A DNA stretch of 5,180 nt from Calditrichota bacterium (lineage in GTDB: Bacteria; Zhuqueibacterota; Zhuqueibacteria; Zhuqueibacterales; Geothermadaptataceae). The stretch covers positions 1 to 5,180 of the forward strand of contig QQUM01000522.1 in assembly GCA_008501545.1 (NCBI GenBank), read 5' to 3'. The translations under genes were made by a program, and so were the position numbers. Each line of letters begins with the position of its first letter. Positions within the stretch are counted from its first letter, which is position 1. The notes under the pieces were generated by a model. It was not told where the DNA came from, searched no databases, and worked only from the letters and a program-made list of their open reading frames with translations. This document shows, one piece after another, positions 1 through 5,180 of this stretch.

Positions 1-431
1 AATTCGAATTTTGCTGCATCTGTGGCTGCAGTAAGTGCACCGTCCAGTTTAAATATGCCAAGATTCAAATCGCGGAATAATGGAATGTCAGATTTACCAT
101 CATTGATTGCTAAAATGCCTGCCAATGATGTGACATAGGTAGCTCCATCGGCAAGATCCGTATCCATCTTGACGATGGTAGAATCGGCATTGCCATTCGG
201 CGTCACTTTAAGAGTGACTGTACCGGCAGCAACTTCCAGAAATGCAGTCGCTTGCAAGCGACCGAGTGCTTCTGCAACCAGCACATCATTGACGTAAACG
301 TCAAGAGATGTAGCATCCTGATCCGCAGAAGAGTGGATGAATTGTACCTGAGCGTTTTGCCCGAAAACAGGTACGGCAAAGCATAAAACGAGCAATGAAA
401 TCATGAACTTGGAACGTAAGCCAAATTTCAT
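1..431 (-). CDS. Exported DUF4397 domain protein, 3' part cut off by the window edge
   Basis: This reading frame is open from an ATG at 431 to the window edge, giving 143 complete codons, so only the N-terminal part is visible. The start is supported by a strong Shine-Dalgarno sequence, AAAGGAGG, at 437-444, six bases upstream. Residues 1-24 form a signal peptide: a basic n-region (K2, R6, K8), a hydrophobic core, and cleavage expected after VFG24 to leave QNAQ. From about residue 28 the sequence follows the DUF4397 pattern: a VQFIHSSAD strand, then LDVYVNDVLV, a middle AAGTVTLKVTPNG segment, and ATYVTSLAGIL. DUF4397 is a beta-sandwich domain found in secreted and cell-surface proteins; its molecular function is not established. 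The protein probably acts outside the cytoplasm. It follows the IPT lipoprotein gene after a 100-base gap with a stem-loop, so it may be cotranscribed or have its own promoter. Whether it carries a C-terminal T9SS sorting domain cannot be seen here. The domain call is good; the role is unknown. Confidence 0.85.
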   Translation of the reverse strand, partial: MKFGLRSKFMISLLVLCFAVPVFGQNAQVQFIHSSADQDATSLDVYVNDVLVAEALGRLQATAFLEVAAGTVTLKVTPNGNADSTIVKMDTDLADGATYVTSLAGILAINDGKSDIPLFRDLNLGIFKLDGALTAATDAAKFE

Positions 432-436
432 GGGTT

Positions 437-444
437 CCTCCTTT
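437..444 (-). promoter_or_regulatory. Strong ribosome binding site of the DUF4397 gene
   Basis: The minus strand reads AAAGGAGG here, six bases before the ATG at 431. It is nearly a full complement to the 16S rRNA 3' end and fixes the start of the truncated gene. It is the strongest such site in the window. Confidence 0.8.
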
Positions 445-495
445 AAATTGTGTAAGGTTGAGGTGAATTATGGTTTAACTATCTATGTCCAATTA

Positions 496-522
496 ACCCT
501 GTGCAAAAGTCTGCCACAGGGT
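496..522 (-). terminator. Stem-loop after the IPT lipoprotein gene, possible weak terminator
   Basis: ACCCTGTG (496-503) and CACAGGGT (515-522) are perfect 8-base inverted repeats around an 11-base loop. On the minus-strand transcript the stem begins nine bases after the TAA of the lipoprotein gene. The bases that follow it, TTAATTGG, are not a clear U-tract, so this is not a textbook intrinsic terminator. It could be a weak terminator, a Rho-associated 3' end, or a structure that protects the 3' end of the upstream message. The same hairpin forms on the plus strand, but no plus-strand gene needs it. Confidence 0.45.
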
Positions 523-531
523 CCCTTGTTC

Positions 532-1740
532 TTATTGTTGCCTTCCGGCATAAGGTGCGCCAAGAACGGTATCCATATCGACACGAAGGACTGTCGTATT
601 GCCATCCACATCACGTAAGGCATAAAAACTTGTGCTGTTGCCCCACGATAAAGCCGTGATTTCTGGGCTGAGAAGTTCAGGATACACACTCGTGACTGTC
701 CCGTCGCTCGTTAATTGAAACATACCATTCTCGTCATAATCGGTTCCAAAAACCATATCACCTGTTTCTGTAAGCAACATGGCATTTATGGTGGTACCGC
801 TTAAAACACCTGAACTTGCACTATCATAAATCTCCGTGATGTTTTCGAGGCTGCTTTCCTGCACGGTGGCCGTCCAGATTTTTTGAGCACCTGTATCATT
901 TGCTTTTTCCAATGCATAAAGTTGGCCGTTGAACAGGCGGAGTGTTGTTACGTCGCCTGGAAAACTCCCAATAACAGCTTTGGACTTATCTGGTTTAACA
1001 CGATAAATATCGGCGCCGACTGCAGCGAGTATATCGCCTGCAGCATCGAAGTCGAAATCTTCCGGAGCTGACGGAAAAGTAGTGAAGATGCTTTCATTGC
1101 CAGCCTGGTCATACTGTACTATTTTTCTTACACGACCTGCGGGCGCAGATGCATAAAGAATACCTCCCGGACCAAATTTCATGCTTGTGGCGGCAACGTA
1201 TGTGGTTGTTGCAAAATCTGTTGTGGTGCCATCCGGTGCAATTTTTTTGATTTTTTTCGGGTCGGTTTGTACATACACAATATCGTTGACATCAACTGCC
1301 AGGGCATATCCCTGGTTGGTTTCCGTGCCGGGTTCAAGGATATCGCCTGCCATCGAGACTGCCGGTATAAGTTGATAAATAATTTCATTGCTGAAAAGTT
1401 CAACGCGAAATACCGCAGCTTTAACAACGACGGAATCCCCAACCACATCCGGGGCAACGACATACAGCTCGGTTGGTGAAGCGCTGAGAATTGTCGCTTC
1501 GACACCGTCGAAATAAAGAAAATTCTCTTCCGGCACAGAAGAAAAATTTTCTCCTGTCACTGTCAAGCGCCCCACGCCAGCGAGTGGCTTTCCATCAGGG
1601 ACGATGCTTGTCAGTACTGGTGTGTCACCTGTTGCGGCATCCGGATCGTACAATTTATCGGGTAAATCCTGGTCGCAGCCAATAAACATCAGTGACAAAA
1701 TCAGAATGCCGATCCATGTGAATTTATTTGTTAATTTCAT
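532..1740 (-). CDS. IPT/TIG-domain lipoprotein with probable C-terminal beta-propeller
   Basis: This 402-residue protein is not assigned to a named family. It begins with a lipoprotein signal peptide: K2 and K6, a hydrophobic stretch from residue 9, and a lipobox ending FIG-C22, with Phe rather than the usual Leu at -3. The residues after the Cys are acidic (DQDLPD), which in Bacteroidota can accompany export of lipoproteins to the cell surface. Residues 41-124 look like an IPT/TIG immunoglobulin-like domain: PVLTSIVPDGKPLAGVGRLTV, GENF, LYFDGVEATILSASPTELYVVAP. Residues 145-390 have repeated short strands of NHL/SMP-30-like propeller type, for example GYALAVDVNDIVYVQT, MKFGPGGILYAS, DFDFDAAGDILAA and LYALEKAND, ending with FYALRDVDGNTTVLRVD. 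The start has a GGAG site (1748-1751) seven bases upstream. The gene lies 32 bases after the PorV-like gene, so cotranscription is likely. IPT-plus-propeller lipoproteins often sit beside TonB-dependent receptors, where they are thought to bind ligands or proteins. The substrate is unknown. The propeller call rests on repeat appearance only. Confidence 0.88.
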   Translation of the reverse strand: MKLTNKFTWIGILILSLMFIGCDQDLPDKLYDPDAATGDTPVLTSIVPDGKPLAGVGRLTVTGENFSSVPEENFLYFDGVEATILSASPTELYVVAPDVVGDSVVVKAAVFRVELFSNEIIYQLIPAVSMAGDILEPGTETNQGYALAVDVNDIVYVQTDPKKIKKIAPDGTTTDFATTTYVAATSMKFGPGGILYASAPAGRVRKIVQYDQAGNESIFTTFPSAPEDFDFDAAGDILAAVGADIYRVKPDKSKAVIGSFPGDVTTLRLFNGQLYALEKANDTGAQKIWTATVQESSLENITEIYDSASSGVLSGTTINAMLLTETGDMVFGTDYDENGMFQLTSDGTVTSVYPELLSPEITALSWGNSTSFYALRDVDGNTTVLRVDMDTVLGAPYAGRQQ

Positions 1741-1772
1741 TTCTATTCTCCACTAATTTACAGGCCGCATAA

Positions 1773-2804
1773 TTAAAATTCAAAATGCATCGACAACCGG
1801 GTAACATCCTCAAAAATTGAATCCTGGAATGGGGTATACGCAAAATCAATTCCTGCACCCATCATGGCAAAACCGACACCGTAAGATATTCCGTACTCGT
1901 CCTGATTGCTTTTGTAACCTGCTCGCAAAGCCAGGGTTTTCATAAAAGTGTACTCCACGCCGAGATTGATGTATTCAGGATAGGAGCGCGGGTGCGCCGC
2001 GTCGACAGAGACGAGCATAGCATGGGCTGATAATTCACGATTCATTAAATCCAAAACATTCATAGAGACGCCAACCTGAAAAGTCAATGGCAGTTGAAAT
2101 CCCTCACGAACGTATTTCAATTCTCTTGAATAATTTCGTACGGACATCCCGAAAGCGAGGCTTTTGAAACCGGTTTGGTAAATGGTTCCGAAGTCAAAAG
2201 CAAATTCTGAAAGTGTATTGTCAGTTTGTTCCAAAACGACCGAATCAGGCTCGGTTTCCTGAGGATCAGTGGGAATCCAGCTGTCGCCGAGATCCTGGTT
2301 CACCGTTTTTATCTGGGCTCCGACTGCAAACCGGTCGGTCAGGCTGTAAGCATAGCCCAGCCCGAACATATAGGCTGATGGTGCGATATTTCCTGTCTCG
2401 ACATAACCACGGTCATCAACACTGGTTTTTACCCGGCGTGTACCTATAATTTCGCCATAATCTACAGTTTGAAAACTGAAGCCAACAATACCCCAGGTTC
2501 CATTTTGTATATTGTAGGAAAAAGAGCCGGAGTTGTGTTTGATGTCCGCGATCCAGTTGGTCAGATTGAATTGGGCATCCAACATTTTTTCAGATCGCGC
2601 CATAAGTGCCGGGTTGTAAAAAAGGGAGCCCGACTGCCCTTCGATTGTAGTGAAAGCTTCCGCCATGGCAACTGCCCTTGCATCTCCGCTAACACTAAGA
2701 AACTGAAAGCCAGACTGAGCCAGTTTTTGCTGCGCAAATACTGTCTGTCCTGCAAAGAGTGCCATAAGCAATAACAGCAGGTTATTTAATAATCTTTTTC
2801 TCAT
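1773..2804 (-). CDS. PorV/PorQ family outer-membrane beta-barrel protein
   Basis: This 343-residue protein looks complete and has the usual length for the family. A signal peptide (MRKR, then a Leu-rich core) should be cut after VFA24, leaving QQKLAQSG. The family N-terminus is clear: SGDARAVAMAEAF at 39-51 and LFYNPALMA at 61-69. Alternating beta-strands follow, with LPLTFQVGVS at 238-247, LRAGYKSNQDEYGISYGVGF at 293-312 and IDFAYTPF at 319-326. The chain ends in Phe (LSMHFEF), as expected for a barrel inserted by the BAM machinery. PorV (LptO) of the type IX system is a FadL-like barrel that collects cargo from the translocon by its C-terminal domain and passes it to the attachment complex. 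The cargo-like gene directly upstream suggests such a role here, but many paralogues of this family have no tested function, so no symbol is given. The start is supported by GGAG (2812-2815), seven bases upstream. The upstream gap is 77 bases and holds a stem-loop; the downstream gap is 32 bases. Confidence 0.92.
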   Translation of the reverse strand: MRKRLLNNLLLLLMALFAGQTVFAQQKLAQSGFQFLSVSGDARAVAMAEAFTTIEGQSGSLFYNPALMARSEKMLDAQFNLTNWIADIKHNSGSFSYNIQNGTWGIVGFSFQTVDYGEIIGTRRVKTSVDDRGYVETGNIAPSAYMFGLGYAYSLTDRFAVGAQIKTVNQDLGDSWIPTDPQETEPDSVVLEQTDNTLSEFAFDFGTIYQTGFKSLAFGMSVRNYSRELKYVREGFQLPLTFQVGVSMNVLDLMNRELSAHAMLVSVDAAHPRSYPEYINLGVEYTFMKTLALRAGYKSNQDEYGISYGVGFAMMGAGIDFAYTPFQDSIFEDVTRLSMHFEF

Positions 2805-2832
2805 TCTGAAACTCCATCACTATTTAAAGTGG

Positions 2833-2874
2833 TTCGTTGTTTGTTGTAAATCAGGATAATCACACAACAACGAA
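2833..2874 (-). other. Intercistronic stem-loop between the cargo gene and the PorV-like gene
   Basis: TTCGTTGTT (2833-2841) and AACAACGAA (2866-2874) form a perfect 9-base inverted repeat. With two single-base bulges (2842 and 2845) the stem can extend by four more pairs, leaving a loop of about 14 bases (2848-2861). On the transcript it starts seven bases after the TAA of the 718-codon gene. No U-tract follows it on the minus strand. A small CACT/AGTG hairpin (2818-2831) lies between it and the PorV-like ribosome binding site. An mRNA-stability or partial read-through element is more likely than a full terminator, because the genes on both sides look functionally linked. Confidence 0.45.
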
Positions 2875-2881
2875 AATTAGC

Positions 2882-5038
2882 TTAGCGGATAACGACAAAT
2901 TTACGAATTGCGGTATCACCTTTGCGAATCGCCGGATTGTTGGGATCATCCTGGGTCACTTCAAATGTGGCGATATAAATCCCGCTGACGACGATTTGTC
3001 CATGTTCTGTTTCCGAATTCCAGTCTTCCGAACCACTGCCGTTGGTGTGGTGTATGGTTTTGATCAGATCACCGCGTTCGGTGTAAATGCGAATGATGCA
3101 TTGTCCGGGAATATCGATAAATGCAAGTTTGTCCTGCTCTCCCGGATACTGCACCACACGTGACCGGATATCAAATGGATTTGGCACGATACGGATATTT
3201 TCAAGTTTTTCGCCGGCTGGACGCAGCAATTTTGCCGGTTGCGTTGTGCGTGTCCAGAACATGCTGCTTTCCAGCTCACCTGAAGGATTCGCGCTCGACG
3301 TATTGTTGCTTCCATCACTGAATGAAGCAATATAGTAGTAGTAATTCGTGCTTGGTTCGACAGTTTTATCATCAAATTCGTGCACAAGTGGATTGTCGGT
3401 ACCAGCGCCACACTCAAAAATATTAATGAATGTGGTATCGTAGCGTGCAATCGCGCGGTAGATGCGGTATCCTGCAAAGTTTGCATCAGATTCTGGTTCA
3501 TCTGTCCAGGTAAGTGAGATGCGATCACCACCGGAGGTCACCTGAAACAGCGACGGTGGTGGTGGTGGAACGGGAATTTCGTAGTTCATTTCGAAATTAC
3601 GCCGTGCTCTGCCCATGGTTTGAAAGAGCGAATCTTCACCAGTATAGACCCAGGCATTTTTGTATTCGTCTTTGTCATTCGTTGTCGAGCCGTCCGGGAG
3701 TTCGAATGTAAATGTTTCGCTTGGATTTTGATAAGCTTCGTACCAGTTTTCTCCGACTTCGATACATTTATCCCGGTCAATGCCATTAACACCTTCGGCG
3801 ATAACAATGCGAATGCTGTCACCCGGCGCGAGAGTGTAAGGTCCATAACCGCTGGTGTTGGAAAAACCGCCCGGTGTGCCTTCGTAGATATCCGGGAAAC
3901 CGTCGCCAATAACATCGGCATGGCGTGGCCAGCGGTGGCCTTTCGACATCCAGCCGTATTCGTTTGTCATGCGTACCGGGTCAAATTGGTCGTTCGGACG
4001 TGTTTCGGGCTCATCCGATCCTTCCCAGGATGTCGTCGATGGCTGGTAGGGATCGTCTGTTTTGTCGCTCGGGGAGACATCAGCATATAAAGTTATATTG
4101 CCCATATACTGGGGAGATCCCAGCCGGCCGGTACCGTATTTTACATCCGGAGAGCCGATCAGATCGTATGCGGCTTTAGAATGGCGTCCCATCCAGGCGT
4201 ATTGTACACGCATGGAATCTGCAGCGTTGTTGCCATCCAGCCATGCAGGATAACCACCGTTGGGTTCGACGGATTCACCGCGTGTGCTTTGCATTTCGTT
4301 TATTCCCCAACGCGGTGAATTAAGATCGGTCCATTGTGCACCTTCACGGCTGGCAGCATATCGATATTGCCAGAAGAAGTAGACACCTTCGAGCGTCTTC
4401 TGTTGCTCAATTTCCGGGTCGGGATCAACGTTTCCTGTGTTGATAAATGTGTAATCGTAAATAAAATAATTGTCGTGATACTGCTGACCCCATGCATAGA
4501 TTTTTCGAATCATCGTGATGCCGATGGATGTATTGACTTCGTTATAAATCATGCGATCACTGATAAGATTTTCATCAACTTCGACGTCTGTTTCGGAAAA
4601 CATCAAATCGGAGGCGGGACTGCCGTCTACATAAACGTCCGGATGCTTGTAACGGCCGTATAATTTAAAGCCATTTTCGACTGGCATGAATTCACGTAAA
4701 GGATCGGAGCCACGCGGACCGACATGCACAACTTTGTAGGGGTATGTCACGCCGCCATATTGATCCGCATCGGTGTAGTTCGTTGTCCCGATCCAGAACG
4801 CTTTTGCAGCCTGGTTATCTTGATCTGCGTATTTGGCCGGCCAGGCAAGTCCTGCCTGCTGTTCAATGACAGTACCACCTTCTTCAATCTCTGAACCATC
4901 AGAGCGGTACCAGCTATGGAGTGATCCAATGTTAATGTTAAGCACTTCCTGAGCGCTGCTCATCCCGGCAAACTGGAAAAAGATGAATAAAACGGCTCCT
5001 GAATAAAGCGCTTTTTTCAACTGCTTAAATAATATCAT
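2882..5038 (-). CDS. Secreted FN3-domain protein with T9SS-type C-terminal sorting domain
   Basis: This 718-residue exported protein is probably a type IX secretion cargo. The signal peptide covers residues 1-29 (FKQLKK, a hydrophobic core, SSA29, then QE). Residues 31-485 match no domain I can name, but contain FIYDYTFINTGN (192-203), SKGHRWPRHADVIGDGFPDIYEG (366-387), GPYTLAPGDSIRIVIAEGV (399-417) and YKNAWVYTGEDSLFQT (459-474). The LAPGDS-type motif recurs in large exported proteins encoded next to TonB-dependent receptors in FCB genomes. A hinge of five consecutive prolines (491-495) leads to a fibronectin type III domain (about 497-585, with LTWTDEPES and GYRIYR). The C-terminal domain (about 612-718) has VPNPF (618-622), a YTERGDLIKTI strand, SGIYIATFE and the end RKFVVIR, resembling T9SS type A or FlgD-like Ig domains that direct outer-membrane export. 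The gene starts 30 bases after the receptor stop. Only a weak GGG-type site precedes the ATG, unlike its neighbours, so coupling to receptor translation is possible. No catalytic motif was seen. Confidence 0.9.
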   Translation of the reverse strand: MILFKQLKKALYSGAVLFIFFQFAGMSSAQEVLNINIGSLHSWYRSDGSEIEEGGTVIEQQAGLAWPAKYADQDNQAAKAFWIGTTNYTDADQYGGVTYPYKVVHVGPRGSDPLREFMPVENGFKLYGRYKHPDVYVDGSPASDLMFSETDVEVDENLISDRMIYNEVNTSIGITMIRKIYAWGQQYHDNYFIYDYTFINTGNVDPDPEIEQQKTLEGVYFFWQYRYAASREGAQWTDLNSPRWGINEMQSTRGESVEPNGGYPAWLDGNNAADSMRVQYAWMGRHSKAAYDLIGSPDVKYGTGRLGSPQYMGNITLYADVSPSDKTDDPYQPSTTSWEGSDEPETRPNDQFDPVRMTNEYGWMSKGHRWPRHADVIGDGFPDIYEGTPGGFSNTSGYGPYTLAPGDSIRIVIAEGVNGIDRDKCIEVGENWYEAYQNPSETFTFELPDGSTTNDKDEYKNAWVYTGEDSLFQTMGRARRNFEMNYEIPVPPPPPSLFQVTSGGDRISLTWTDEPESDANFAGYRIYRAIARYDTTFINIFECGAGTDNPLVHEFDDKTVEPSTNYYYYIASFSDGSNNTSSANPSGELESSMFWTRTTQPAKLLRPAGEKLENIRIVPNPFDIRSRVVQYPGEQDKLAFIDIPGQCIIRIYTERGDLIKTIHHTNGSGSEDWNSETEHGQIVVSGIYIATFEVTQDDPNNPAIRKGDTAIRKFVVIR

Positions 5039-5068
5039 AGTATTACCCGTTTGAATAAGTTTGCTGGT

Positions 5069-5179
5069 TTAAAAATCGATTTTAATGCCAAAGGTATACG
5101 CCCTCGGATTTAAATAATAAAGCCATTTCAAATTTGGGTTATCGATGTACGACTTTGTTTCCCGCCGCCGGTCGTTGCG
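5069..5179 (-). CDS. C-terminus of a TonB-dependent outer-membrane receptor, 5' part outside the window
   Basis: Only the final 36 codons and a TAA stop (5069-5071) are present; the frame stays open to the window edge. The residues include WLYYLNPRAYTFGIKIDF at the end. An NPR segment followed by an aromatic-alternating last strand and a terminal Phe is the typical closing strand of TonB-dependent receptors and related 22-strand barrels, which import siderophores, vitamins, glycans or peptides using energy from TonB-ExbBD. The terminal Phe serves as the BAM recognition signal. The gene is followed 30 bases later by the secreted FN3 protein, which suggests one transcript. The plug domain and TonB box that would confirm the family lie outside the window. 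A different large outer-membrane barrel is possible. Confidence 0.7.
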   Translation of the reverse strand, partial: RNDRRRETKSYIDNPNLKWLYYLNPRAYTFGIKIDF

Positions 5180-5180
5180 A

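Noticed and set aside
467..492. Promoter-like TTGGAC (487-492) and CATAAT (467-472) on the minus strand before the DUF4397 gene
   Set aside because: The spacing is only 14 bases, the match is partial, and promoter elements in FCB bacteria differ from this consensus. The gap is AT-rich, so chance matches are expected.
403..618. 71-codon plus-strand open frame across the gap between the DUF4397 and lipoprotein genes
   Set aside because: It overlaps the starts and ends of two well-supported minus-strand genes, lacks a convincing ribosome binding site, and has no recognisable product.
2818..2831. Small CACT/AGTG hairpin just upstream of the PorV-like ribosome binding site
   Set aside because: Four pairs around an AT-only loop is too weak to call a regulatory element without conservation data.
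3064..3531. 155-codon open frame on the minus strand in another frame of the secreted-protein gene
   Set aside because: It overlaps the FN3 and C-terminal sorting domains, which are clearly coded in the main frame. Its His/Ile/Ser-rich translation resembles no protein family.
3620..4090. 156-codon open frame on the plus strand
   Set aside because: It lies wholly antisense to the 718-residue secreted protein, whose domains, signal peptide and ending are coherent. The translation is Cys/Arg/Val/Phe-rich, shows no recognisable domain, and looks like a reverse-strand shadow.

Overview
The window carries five protein genes, all on the minus strand and closely spaced, so transcription runs from high to low coordinates. 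The proteins point to a Gram-negative bacterium of the FCB group (Bacteroidota and relatives). The combination of a TonB-dependent receptor C-terminus, a PorV/PorQ-family outer-membrane protein, a large exported protein ending in a type IX secretion (T9SS)-like sorting domain, and an IPT/TIG lipoprotein is common in Calditrichota, KSB1-like, Marinimicrobia and Ignavibacteria-type genomes. The phylum cannot be settled from 5 kb. GC content looks moderate, in the mid-forties percent by eye, and all four visible stop codons are TAA.

Layout in transcription order: (1) 5179-5069, the last 36 codons of an outer-membrane receptor, probably TonB-dependent; (2) 5038-2882, a 718-residue secreted protein with a signal peptide, a large unassigned N-terminal region, a polyproline hinge, a fibronectin type III domain and a T9SS/FlgD-like C-terminal domain; (3) 2804-1773, a 343-residue PorV/PorQ-family beta-barrel; (4) 1740-532, a 402-residue lipoprotein with an IPT/TIG domain followed by a probable beta-propeller; (5) 431 to the window edge, the first 143 codons of an exported DUF4397 protein. 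The gaps are 30, 77, 32 and 100 bases. The 77- and 100-base gaps each contain a stem-loop just after a stop codon, and the last gap is the likeliest place for a transcript boundary.

The genes can be read together as an envelope module. The receptor would import a substrate, PorV would take the T9SS-like cargo through or to the outer membrane, and the lipoprotein and the DUF4397 protein would be surface or periplasmic partners. That functional link is inferred from gene order and domain content; no substrate can be deduced. There are no RNA genes, mobile elements, CRISPR arrays or long repeats in the window, and no intergenic stretch reaches 300 bases.
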